Assembly: GCF_014635905.1 (NCBI RefSeq)
Contig: NZ_BMDS01000004.1
Coordinates: 1-64,000 of the forward strand
DNA: 64,000 nt
Direction of reading: 5' to 3'
Origin: Limosilactobacillus caviae
GTDB taxonomy: Bacteria > Bacillota > Bacilli > Lactobacillales > Lactobacillaceae
Shown here: positions 54,962 through 63,465 of the stretch, one piece after another
Layout: each line of letters begins with the position of its first letter
How positions within the stretch are numbered: the first letter of the stretch is position 1
Position numbers and translations under genes: made by a program
The notes under the pieces: model-generated
Database searches by the model: none
What the model was told of the DNA's origin: nothing
The model's input: the letters and a program-made list of their open reading frames with translations, nothing else

Positions 54962-55003
54962 CTAATAAAAGAGGTCAGAGTAAAATCCGACCTCTTTTAT
55001 TAG
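54962..55003. terminator. Terminator after the charged helical protein
   Basis: CTAATAAAAGAGGTC pairs with GACCTCTTTTATTAG apart from the base next to the loop. Confidence 0.85.
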
Positions 55004-55027
55004 TAACATTGAAAGATAAAAATAGTT

Positions 55028-55064
55028 GAGGCCGAGAAAAACTTTTTGCTTTCTCAGCCTCTTT
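55028..55064 (-). terminator. Probable galM terminator
   Basis: On the minus strand GAGGCTGAGAAA pairs with TTTCTCGGCCTC (one mismatch); the T run after it is weak. Confidence 0.5.
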
Positions 55065-55088
55065 GTGTATTTCACTATTATTTACTAA

Positions 55089-56126
55089 TTAATATTCGAC
55101 ATGCCACTTAATAGTGTAAGTTTTTTCTTCACCAGGATGTAGTGTGATATCACCAAATTCTGGGTGGTGTGGTGCATCTGAAAGATTTTGTGCTTCCATG
55201 GCGAGACCTAAGTGGGGATGAACTTGTCCATGATTGTAAACAGCAGCGTCATCCGAGTTCATTGTGTACATAACCAATCCATTGCGGTCAGAGTAAAGGC
55301 TCATTTTACGACCGCTTTCTGGATCTTCAAGTGTAGCAACGGGCTTTGTAAGACTAGGAGTTACTTCCCAAATATCATCAAAACCGTTTTCTTTTGTAGA
55401 ACTCATCTTTTCTAGGGCATCACCTAGGCGGGTAGGAGTACCAAAGTCAAATGGAGTCCCTTCATTAGCAACCTTTTCACCAGTTGGAATCTTTCCATCA
55501 TCAACTGCTAAGTGATTTTCTGAGTTAACATAAAGCTTTAATTGGTCAATGGTTGGAACATTCGCTGCTGCCATATTCCAGTATGTGTGATTAGTAGGGT
55601 TAAATAATGTGTCAGCGTCGGTAGTTGCTGAAATCTTAAGTGAAAGATAATCGTCATTATTTAAGGTATACGTTGCAGTTATATGCATTTTACCAGGATA
55701 AGTATCAACTTCTGGGCTTAATGTTAAACTAAGAGTGATTGAAACAGAGTCGGCAGTTGCTTCAGTACTATCAACGTGCCAAATATGACTGTAAAAGCCA
55801 TTCGTACCACCATGCAAGGCATTTTTTCCTTCGTTTTGTTCAATCTGATAATCTTTACCATTGATACTAAACTTACCGTCAGCAATTCGTCCTGCAACCC
55901 GACCAATTAAACGATTAGTACAGAAACCATTGTTGGTAAAGTTGTCAAGATTTTCAGATGTTAAGATCATATCTGCTTTTCCACCATCTTTTGTCGGCAC
56001 TTTGAAAGATTGTAATAGACCAGCAAAATCTAAAATTCCGGCTTGAACACCGTTGTCATTAGTTAAAATATATTTTGTTACCGGTTCACCTTTATATGTT
56101 CCGAATGGTACTTTAGAAATTTCCAT
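55089..56126 (-). CDS. galM: Aldose 1-epimerase (mutarotase)
   Basis: 345 residues. The catalytic His pair lies in LHGGTNGFYSHIW and FNPTNHTYWNMA, and the general base Glu in LAMEAQNLSDAPHHPEFG. It interconverts alpha and beta anomers of glucose and galactose. AAGGAGG before the ATG. Monocistronic, with a cre-like site upstream. Confidence 0.94.
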   Translation of the reverse strand: MEISKVPFGTYKGEPVTKYILTNDNGVQAGILDFAGLLQSFKVPTKDGGKADMILTSENLDNFTNNGFCTNRLIGRVAGRIADGKFSINGKDYQIEQNEGKNALHGGTNGFYSHIWHVDSTEATADSVSITLSLTLSPEVDTYPGKMHITATYTLNNDDYLSLKISATTDADTLFNPTNHTYWNMAAANVPTIDQLKLYVNSENHLAVDDGKIPTGEKVANEGTPFDFGTPTRLGDALEKMSSTKENGFDDIWEVTPSLTKPVATLEDPESGRKMSLYSDRNGLVMYTMNSDDAAVYNHGQVHPHLGLAMEAQNLSDAPHHPEFGDITLHPGEEKTYTIKWHVEY

Positions 56127-56144
56127 AAATTCGTTCCTCCTTGA

Positions 56145-56158
56145 AGTAAGCGCTTTAT
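56145..56158 (-). promoter_or_regulatory. cre-like site upstream of galM
   Basis: The segment around AGTAAGCGCTTTAT matches 12 of 14 cre positions when read on either strand, suggesting CcpA control. Confidence 0.45.
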
Positions 56159-56271
56159 TACAGTTACTATTTTACCACAATTTTATTTTAAAATCGTGCA
56201 ATCGTTTGCACAAGTTTGAATATGCTAGAATAAAAGTTGAAGTTTACAGTGAAATTTATGAGGGATAGTAA

Positions 56272-56451
56272 ATGACTAAAAATAAGTGGGATAAATTCAA
56301 GAAGAGTTTTAGTAAAAATTTTATCGACTTTTTAATGATTTTTGCAGCTGAGCAAGATTTTATTAACAAGCACCGCCATAAGAGCAGTATTATCAAGGAA
56401 CAAGATCGTTATGGGAACGATCAGCGAAATAAACATGAAAATAAAGGGTAG
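56272..56451 (+). CDS. 59-residue basic protein
   Basis: It starts MTKNKWDKFKKSFSKNF, has a short hydrophobic patch (IDFLMIFAAEQDF) and a basic, hydrophilic tail ending HENKG. AGGGA before the ATG, divergent from galM. No family recognised; the amphipathic start could bind membrane. Confidence 0.55.
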   Translation: MTKNKWDKFKKSFSKNFIDFLMIFAAEQDFINKHRHKSSIIKEQDRYGNDQRNKHENKG

Positions 56452-56539
56452 TATCCTTAATGGCCTTTGGCAAACTTATCTTTAATGCTGAATAAGTAAT
56501 TTTACATATCGTATGATTTATATATATTGATAGCCAATA

Positions 56540-56711
56540 TTGACTTTATTAGCAATCGTATTGTTATATGAATTATCTCTTTTTTATATTCGGTTATCAA
56601 TCGATATCAATAAATAGATATTTAATCTATTGAAAAATAAAATTTATCTAATTTAAAAATCGATAATTATAGAATAAACGTTGATACGACAATAATAAGG
56701 TCGTTTTTTTT
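56540..56711 (+). promoter_or_regulatory. Possible promoter and terminated leader upstream of the LPQTG gene
   Basis: The 368-base gap 56452-56819 is very AT-rich. TTGACT (56540) and TTATAT (56564) are 18 bases apart. A short hairpin ACGAC/GTCGT followed by eight T (56686-56711) lies about 110 bases downstream, before the surface-protein gene. This may be an attenuated leader or a small RNA; no leader ORF is evident. Confidence 0.35.
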
Positions 56712-56819
56712 ATCAATCGAAAGATAAACGAAAATAGCTTGAAATGGTAAGGACGATTACATAAAATGAGGGTGTTGTAAGACAAATATTTTGAAGTTTT
56801 TATTTTGGGAGGGTTATTT

Positions 56820-59591
56820 ATGAAAAATAATCAAGTACATTACAAAATGTATAAAGCTAAAAAGAATATTGTATACGCTGGTTTAATGACCACTGCTACT
56901 TTAGCTGGTCTTACATTAGCAAATGTAAATAATAATGAAGTTCACGCTGATGTTGTTGCTCAACCCGCAATTACTGCAACAACTAACACGAGTGCTGCTT
57001 CAAACGTTTCATCTGATGTAGTTTCACAAGCTCAAGAAAAAGTAAATGCTGCTAGTGATGCAGTTACAGCTGCTTCTAGTGCTGTTGTTGCCACAAGTGT
57101 TGCTAACAGTACTGCTCAAGAAAACGTAGCAGCTGCTAAGAGTGCGGCAACCTCAACTGCTCAAAGTAACGCTAACTCAACTTCTGCTGTTGCAAGTTCA
57201 GCATTCAACGATTACAGTGCAGCTAAGTCAACTGCTAGTGCGGCAACCAATGTTTCAACTAATATTGCAAACGCCTACAATGAATTTAAGGATGGCAAAA
57301 CCGACAATGCCTTAAATGCTGCTCAATCAGCTGTTAGCCAAGCCCAAAAGCTTTATGGCAATAACAGTTCACAAGAGCAAACTGCTGAAAATGTAATTAA
57401 TGCAATTAACGAATACAACCAAAACCCAACTGTTTCCAACAAGGGTAAGGCTGTTGATGCTCTTAATGCATACGAAAAGTACGCTAATGATCAAATTGTT
57501 TCAGCACAAAAGGCACTTGACGAAGCAAATGCTAACCAAGCTAACCTTCAAAAACAATTAGATGCAGCTGTTAGCGCACAAAAGACTGCTAAGACTGCTC
57601 TTGATAATGCTAAGTTAGCTGTTAACATCGATGCATTAAAGAAAGCATATCAAGATGCTTCTGCTACTGCTGAAAAGGCAGCAACTGCTTTGAACACTGC
57701 TAATGAAGCATTAGCTAATGCGCAAAAGGCACTTGATGAAGCACGTAATGCTCAAACTGATGCAGCAACTAAGCTGGGCACTACTAACCCAGACATGACA
57801 GCTCTCCAAAAGGCTGCTAATGATGCTCAAACTAAGGTAAACGAAACAGGTAACTCCTTAGAAGAAGCAAATGCTGACCTTAAGGATGCTCAGGATAACT
57901 ATGATGTTGCTGCAAACCGTCAAACAACTGCATCAGAAGCTTACACTAAGGCAGAAGCAGCATTAAACAATGCAAAGGCTGCCGAACAAAAAGCTAAAGA
58001 TGCCTATGACGCTGCTGCACAAGACAACATCAACGAACCAAATGAATGGAATGATGCAGCAGAACAACAAGCAAAAACAGATTGGGATAAAGCTTCCGCT
58101 GCTTTAACTAAGGCTCAACAAGCATTTGATGAAGCTAACACTGCATTGAATGGTGCTCAAGCAGAAGTAAACGCGGCTGGTGAAACCCTTGAACACGCAC
58201 AGGCACGTCAAAAGGCTGCTCAAGATGCACATGATGCTGCTGTAAATGCACAAACAGCTGCAGCGAATAAGTTAGCTGCTGCTAAGGCTTACCAAAGTGC
58301 AACTGCTAATGTAAACAAGGCAAGTGAAGACTTTGGCAATGCACAAGCTGCTCAGCAAAAGGCCCAAGCAGCATTTGATGAAGCCATGAATGCTCAAACA
58401 GACGCTGCTAAAAAGTTAGGTACAACTAACCCAGATATGGCAGCCCTTCAAAAGGCATACGATGACGCTTCAACTGCTGCTAACCAAGCAGGTGCAAAGC
58501 TTGAAGATGCTAAGGCTGCTCTTGCAAAGCAAAACCAAAAAGTTGCTGATGCTCAAAAGGCATATGATGACGCAACTACTAAGGTTAACAATGCAACTAA
58601 GGCATTAGAAGATGCTAAGGCTGCTACTAAGAAGGCTCAAGATACCTTCAACCAAAATAATGAATTCGCTACTGATGCTGCTGCAGCATACAACGAATTG
58701 AACGCTGACCACGCTGAAAATGCTTTGAACACTGCCCAAGGTTTACTTAATAAGGTTCAAAAAGTTTATGGTTACAATGCACCACAAACTGATGCTGCCG
58801 AAGCATTGGTAAGTGCTCTTAAGGATTACTACCTTAACCCAACCACTCCAGCTGATAAGACTGCTACCTTGGATAAGATTCAAGCAGCACAAAACGTATT
58901 CAACGACCTCGTTAAGAATGCTAACGAAGCCAAGGATGCTGCTGAAGCTAAGTACCAAGACGCTCAAAAGAACGCTGATGCTGCTAAGGCAATTCTTGAC
59001 CGTGTAAATAATGGTGACTTTAGCGACTTCCCAGCCGTTAAGGATGCAGAAGAAGCTCAAAAGCTTGCTCAAACCAACTACGACAACGCTTTGGCTAACT
59101 TGAAGAATGCCCAAGCTAACTTAGATATGGCTAACGCAAACCTTGAAGCTGCCAAGAAGGCTGCTAGTGAAAAGCCAGCTGATAAGCCATCAACTGGTGA
59201 TGACAACACTAATAAGGGTGAAGACAACACCAACAAAGGTGACGACAACGCTAATAAAGGCGAAGATAACACCAACAAAGGTGACGACAACGCTAATAAG
59301 GGCGAAGACAACACCAACAAAGGTGATAACAACGCTGCTAAGAATGATAATGCAGGTGTTGTAAACGACACTAAGAAGAGTGAAGCTACTACTGCTGTAA
59401 CTGCTGACAAGAAGGCTGCTGCAACTACTAACTTAACTCGTGCAGAATACAAGACTGCTAATAAGCAAAACAATGCTAAGGCAGAAACATTACCACAAAC
59501 TGGTAACGAAAGTGGTGTTGCTGCTGTTGCCTTAGGAGCAGCTGCTGCTATGTTTGGCCTTGGTTTAGCTGGTAAGAAGCGCGAATACTAA
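56820..59591 (+). CDS. LPQTG-anchored alanine-rich coiled-coil surface protein
   Basis: 923 residues. A KxYKxxK-type signal (HYKMYKAKKNIVYAGLM) with cleavage probably after VHA at 43, then a long Ala/Asn/Lys-rich coiled coil to about 790. Two divergent domain copies are visible, starting AYNEFKDGKTDNALNAAQ and AYNELNADHAENALNTAQ. A shorter repeat contains NAQTDAA-KLGTTNPDM twice. Six heptads of type EDNTNKG span the wall, and LPQTG is at 891-895 before a helix and KKREY. Adhesion or aggregation is likely but the ligand is unknown. ATG follows GGGAGGG. Confidence 0.9.
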   Translation: MKNNQVHYKMYKAKKNIVYAGLMTTATLAGLTLANVNNNEVHADVVAQPAITATTNTSAASNVSSDVVSQAQEKVNAASDAVTAASSAVVATSVANSTAQENVAAAKSAATSTAQSNANSTSAVASSAFNDYSAAKSTASAATNVSTNIANAYNEFKDGKTDNALNAAQSAVSQAQKLYGNNSSQEQTAENVINAINEYNQNPTVSNKGKAVDALNAYEKYANDQIVSAQKALDEANANQANLQKQLDAAVSAQKTAKTALDNAKLAVNIDALKKAYQDASATAEKAATALNTANEALANAQKALDEARNAQTDAATKLGTTNPDMTALQKAANDAQTKVNETGNSLEEANADLKDAQDNYDVAANRQTTASEAYTKAEAALNNAKAAEQKAKDAYDAAAQDNINEPNEWNDAAEQQAKTDWDKASAALTKAQQAFDEANTALNGAQAEVNAAGETLEHAQARQKAAQDAHDAAVNAQTAAANKLAAAKAYQSATANVNKASEDFGNAQAAQQKAQAAFDEAMNAQTDAAKKLGTTNPDMAALQKAYDDASTAANQAGAKLEDAKAALAKQNQKVADAQKAYDDATTKVNNATKALEDAKAATKKAQDTFNQNNEFATDAAAAYNELNADHAENALNTAQGLLNKVQKVYGYNAPQTDAAEALVSALKDYYLNPTTPADKTATLDKIQAAQNVFNDLVKNANEAKDAAEAKYQDAQKNADAAKAILDRVNNGDFSDFPAVKDAEEAQKLAQTNYDNALANLKNAQANLDMANANLEAAKKAASEKPADKPSTGDDNTNKGEDNTNKGDDNANKGEDNTNKGDDNANKGEDNTNKGDNNAAKNDNAGVVNDTKKSEATTAVTADKKAAATTNLTRAEYKTANKQNNAKAETLPQTGNESGVAAVALGAAAAMFGLGLAGKKREY
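59199..59324 (+). repeat. Six tandem 21-base repeats in the wall-spanning region
   Basis: Each unit encodes (E/D)DN(T/A)NKG. The array is exactly 126 bases and in frame, so unit number can change without breaking the gene. Confidence 0.92.
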
Positions 59592-59655
59592 TAACTTAAT
59601 TAAGAGTTAATTATTGGTTAAGAATCTAATATTATATTTTGTTCGGACATACTAG

Positions 59656-59692
59656 AGGGTTGTGACAAAGGGTTGCTTTGCCACAACCTTTT
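59656..59692 (+). terminator. Terminator after the LPQTG gene
   Basis: AGGGTTGTGACAA pairs with TTGCCACAACCTTTT with one mismatch. Confidence 0.8.
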
Positions 59693-59724
59693 AGTTTATT
59701 TACAGGATTAGTGAGGTAAATGGT

Positions 59725-60204
59725 ATGGCTGATCTAAAAGCAGCATTAACGCAAGCCCAGAAAACTTATGAACAGGCGCAGAAGTCGTATGAAAAACTTA
59801 ACCAGAAGTATCACGATGCAAAGGCGGCAGTGATCTCTGCACAGAATACCTTTGCAGGGGTACAAACAATTGGCGATCGGACGACTATTACTACCAGTAG
59901 TCAATTGCTGAAAAACGTTCAAGATAATTTAGACCGTATTTCTGCTAATTTATTAGTAGCAAGAGGAAACTTGAAAGCAGCACGTAATAATTTAGAAAAT
60001 GCTAAAAAAGCAGTTGAAGTAGAAAAGGAAAATAACCAGCCGTTTAAACAATCAACTTTCACTACTATTTCAACAAGCTATGGGAAAATTAAACTCTCAA
60101 AGGAGCCGGAGCCAGCTAAACCGACCCCTAAAAAGCAGTCGGATGCTGAAACAGTTAAGATGACAAGAGCTGAATACCGTAAAAGGATGAATCAACGAAA
60201 ATAA
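59725..60204 (+). CDS. Coiled-coil protein related to the adjacent surface protein
   Basis: 159 residues. Residues 1-45 and 70-105 are Ala/Gln/Lys coiled coil like the upstream LPQTG protein. The end MTRAEYRKRMNQRK matches the LTRAEYKTANKQN that precedes LPQTG there. It has neither signal peptide nor sorting motif, so it should stay in the cytoplasm. It may be a paralogue, a regulator, or a piece split from a larger surface gene. GTGAGG before the ATG region. Confidence 0.65.
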   Translation: MADLKAALTQAQKTYEQAQKSYEKLNQKYHDAKAAVISAQNTFAGVQTIGDRTTITTSSQLLKNVQDNLDRISANLLVARGNLKAARNNLENAKKAVEVEKENNQPFKQSTFTTISTSYGKIKLSKEPEPAKPTPKKQSDAETVKMTRAEYRKRMNQRK

Positions 60205-60288
60205 GAGTGGGATAGAGCTAGTTTGCCTAGTGTCTCATCGCCTAAAGGATAGCTACTACGCTGTTGCATTACTATCTTTAAAATAATT

Positions 60289-60318
60289 AAAGGACTGGGT
60301 TAATTCCCAGCCCTTTTT
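60289..60318 (+). terminator. Terminator after the coiled-coil gene
   Basis: AAAGGACTGGG pairs with CCCAGCCCTTTTT with one mismatch. It faces the convergent DUF2252 gene. Confidence 0.75.
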
Positions 60319-60328
60319 AGATCCATTA

Positions 60329-61726
60329 TTAACTTATTAATTTTCCTTCCATAATGGCATGTTTGAATTGTTCAAAATCAACTGTTACCTGTTCAACATA
60401 TTTTAATGCCCAATCAGCTAAGAGTGTGTCAAGCTTTTTTTGATGCTTTAAATAACCACGAATCATTGGGGCAGTTGGACTTTGAAAATGAGCCATTGCA
60501 AGTAGGTAAGCACATGTCTGACAATAAAACTGAAAACTCTCAAAATCAAGTTTATTAACATTGATGGATTCTTTCATGTCACGGAACTGACGAATATAAT
60601 AACTTCGCCCGCCAAAATTGGTGCTTCCTAAAAAACGATCTGACGAAGATTGCAAAACACGTTGGGCTGTCACAATCCGTTGCCCAGCAATGCCACCGTT
60701 TTTGATTACTTGCTGAACAGGGAGCGAGAGCATGTTATAACGGAGCGGCATTGCTTCTTTAACCTGTAAAACAAGATGACTGCCATCATTACCAGTAAGC
60801 ATTATTAAGTAACAGCGCGTTCCAAAGCTTCCTACTCCAACACTATAACGGATAATATCTGAAATATGGAAATTGGCTAACAGTACACGAACGTCTTGAC
60901 GAACATTTTCGCAGTATTGCTGATAGCCCTTAACGATTTGCTGATAGCGAATAGCACTAAGATGGCGGGCACGTGGTGGATTATCGCGGAAGACCAAGTG
61001 TCCCTGGTTATTGACTGTCGCCATTTTTTGAATTATTTCTTCTGAATTACTGCGTTGACTCTTTTTCAGAACCTTATTAAGAACGGTTTGCATTTGGGTT
61101 GAAATATCGCCAAAGGACTCAATTGCTTTACCCATGTCCTCATATGCAAACGAGAAGTAAAATAATTGTAAAAGACTCATCTTATTGGCACTTTTAATGG
61201 TATGACGATATGTTTTAGTGGTGACTTGAAGCAGACGATAAAGGTCGGCACGATCGAAATCGTTTTCTTCTCCGGCTAGTTCTGCACTAACTAAGAGTCT
61301 TTTTAGATCGCTTTCCCAATTACCGATTCTTGCTTCATCAAAATCGTTTAAACCAAAAAGAAGCTTTCGTTCGGGAGAGGCATAAAAACCAAAATTATTT
61401 ACATGGGCATCTCCGCAAATAATAATAGGAAGATTGCTCTGAGATTGATGCTTAAGGTCGTGCTCCATTAATTCGGCTGTCCCGCGAAAAAAAGCAAACC
61501 GGCTTGCAAGCATACGTTGATGGCGGAGGGCTAGCAATTCGCGAATCATATTCGCTTCTGTTATTTGAATTGTTCGAACTGGATTACGATTAACAGGAAT
61601 AAAAGTCCCTAGCATTTCACTAGTGATATCCTTTTGTCGTTGTTTTCCAGCATTTTCAAGTTCTGCTTTTGTTTTATTTATTTGAATTTTTTTAAGGTCA
61701 AAGATATCAAGTTTTTGATTGATCAA
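60329..61726 (-). CDS. DUF2252 family protein
   Basis: 465 residues. FAFFRGTAELMEHDL, IICGDAHVNNFGFYASPE and GLNDFDEARIGNWESDLKRLLVS are the family landmarks; the CGDAH-x-x-N and NDFDE motifs resemble the catalytic and metal loops of kinase-like phosphotransferases. The biological role is unknown. TTG 61726 is the start, ten bases after AAAGGA. Confidence 0.85.
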   Translation of the reverse strand: MINQKLDIFDLKKIQINKTKAELENAGKQRQKDITSEMLGTFIPVNRNPVRTIQITEANMIRELLALRHQRMLASRFAFFRGTAELMEHDLKHQSQSNLPIIICGDAHVNNFGFYASPERKLLFGLNDFDEARIGNWESDLKRLLVSAELAGEENDFDRADLYRLLQVTTKTYRHTIKSANKMSLLQLFYFSFAYEDMGKAIESFGDISTQMQTVLNKVLKKSQRSNSEEIIQKMATVNNQGHLVFRDNPPRARHLSAIRYQQIVKGYQQYCENVRQDVRVLLANFHISDIIRYSVGVGSFGTRCYLIMLTGNDGSHLVLQVKEAMPLRYNMLSLPVQQVIKNGGIAGQRIVTAQRVLQSSSDRFLGSTNFGGRSYYIRQFRDMKESINVNKLDFESFQFYCQTCAYLLAMAHFQSPTAPMIRGYLKHQKKLDTLLADWALKYVEQVTVDFEQFKHAIMEGKLIS

Positions 61727-61868
61727 AAGAGGCGCATCCTTTCAAAGACAGTACATTATACCCTATTTTAAATCTTTTATTTTGTTTGTAAATATGGTTT
61801 GATTGAGTTGATAAATAATGTTTTTTAAAATAAAATTAATATAAGTTAAGTAATAAAAAGGAGTTGAT

Positions 61869-63410
61869 ATGGTGATTATTGCAGTGGAAAATTCACTTGC
61901 CCAACATTTGCACATTAACTCACAAATAATGTCACCCTCTGAGTTATTAGATACCAATGCTTGGACAATTCGGGTTGCTGGTGAATTCATGATTATAATG
62001 AATAATTTGATGTCGTTTCCTGTTATTGTTCGTCATCCCCAACGTTTTAATGATTCGCGATCGTTCATGACAGCATTTAAACGTGAATTTTTACAATTAT
62101 TAGAAATATCGCCAATTCCGCATGCAAAAATTAGAATGATCCGTGATGCTCAATTCGGTAAGGTGGCATTCACACGGCAGATTCAGCCAGAAACACAACA
62201 GCAGCTACAAAAATACCAGAACTTAATGATAGGACCTAATTCGATCATTGACTGGGAGAAGAATCCTAGTAATGCCGAAATCGCCCTTCAATTAGCTGAA
62301 CAAACACAAATTATTAACCAGGCAACTGATGAAGAATATGTAGTAATGGATATCTTTGAGGATTATTCCATCACTGATTTTAAAGTTCCGTCCCATCCCG
62401 AACTTAATGAGCATAATCGTCGTTACCTTTATCGTTCACTTTCAATTAACGATATTATGAATGCAACAGCAGTCGGTGAAAAGATTCTTGATGATTATGA
62501 AGAGTATCTTGAAGAACGAAATAAGAGTGAAAGTATTATTGACCGTGACCTTGATTGTGCAGCTGATTATATTGGCTATTGTGAAGCACTAGGTGAATCT
62601 GTTCTTGATGATTTGACATTAATCTATCACTATTTTATTAATTATGAAAAATTGCATAATGAGCGACCAACTGATACTAGTTTTCGTTCAAAGAGCGATG
62701 CCTTTCGTGAATTTGGTAAGTTTTTACGAGCCGAGGATCTTTTTTCAAGTGAAGACTATGACAAATTTGTTCAAGCGGTTAATCAAGGAATCAAAGACCT
62801 GAATTCCAAACAACGAATGTATCATCTCCAACGAATTATTCGTGATATGCAGCGACAAGTACGGAACCAACGAGAACATGCAATTCAGTATGTTAATAAA
62901 CAATATACTATTTATGTTGAGTTAAGCAACTATACTCCAAAAATGTGGCGGCGGTTTACTGTTAGCGGTGATACTCGGTTAGATACGCTATGTTTTACAG
63001 TCTTAGCCGCTTTTAATGCCGATGGTAATCACTTATTTGAGCTTCAACAAGGGTCGGTACGTTACCAGCTGCCTATTTTTGATAGCGGTTTCGGTCAGAC
63101 GAAGGATATTACGCAAAGTTGGGTTGGCGATTGTGATATATCGCATGACTTCCACCTAATATATGATTTTGGCGATATGTGGGATTTTAAAATAAAATTT
63201 GAGGAAATTACACCCAAACGGATTCCTGCCCATACTAGCCCAGAGATTATTGACGGCTTTGGTTATGGGATTTTGGAAGATATTGGCGGAGTAACCGGAC
63301 TTGCACAAGTGGCTAAAGATGATGGATCAATTAATAGCCAATTAAACATAACTGAATTCAAGAAAAAATGGCCACGACAAATTGAGAAAATTCATAACTG
63401 TTATGAATAA
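61869..63410 (+). CDS. Two-domain protein with a C-terminal pRiA4b ORF-3-like domain
   Basis: 513 residues. Residues about 345-505 match the plasmid pRiA4b ORF-3 (TnpR-like) family: IYVELSNYTPKMWRRFTV...NHLFEL and YDFGDMWDFKIKFEEI. The first 340 residues are helical, acidic in parts, and unfamiliar. Despite the family name, no resolvase active site or mobile element borders are seen. AAGGAG before the ATG. It may be a nucleic-acid-binding accessory gene. Confidence 0.75.
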   Translation: MVIIAVENSLAQHLHINSQIMSPSELLDTNAWTIRVAGEFMIIMNNLMSFPVIVRHPQRFNDSRSFMTAFKREFLQLLEISPIPHAKIRMIRDAQFGKVAFTRQIQPETQQQLQKYQNLMIGPNSIIDWEKNPSNAEIALQLAEQTQIINQATDEEYVVMDIFEDYSITDFKVPSHPELNEHNRRYLYRSLSINDIMNATAVGEKILDDYEEYLEERNKSESIIDRDLDCAADYIGYCEALGESVLDDLTLIYHYFINYEKLHNERPTDTSFRSKSDAFREFGKFLRAEDLFSSEDYDKFVQAVNQGIKDLNSKQRMYHLQRIIRDMQRQVRNQREHAIQYVNKQYTIYVELSNYTPKMWRRFTVSGDTRLDTLCFTVLAAFNADGNHLFELQQGSVRYQLPIFDSGFGQTKDITQSWVGDCDISHDFHLIYDFGDMWDFKIKFEEITPKRIPAHTSPEIIDGFGYGILEDIGGVTGLAQVAKDDGSINSQLNITEFKKKWPRQIEKIHNCYE

Positions 63411-63465
63411 TAAAAAGCATTACAATAAATAGTGAAAACTTTATTTTAATCGAGGTCTTTAAATA

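Noticed and set aside
59199-59324. CRISPR-like tandem repeat
   Set aside because: The units are 21 bases, contiguous without spacers and in frame inside the surface protein gene.
59078-59473. 131-codon open frame on the minus strand, hydrophobic and repetitive
   Set aside because: It is the antisense shadow of the repetitive wall region of the LPQTG gene, with no ribosome binding site.
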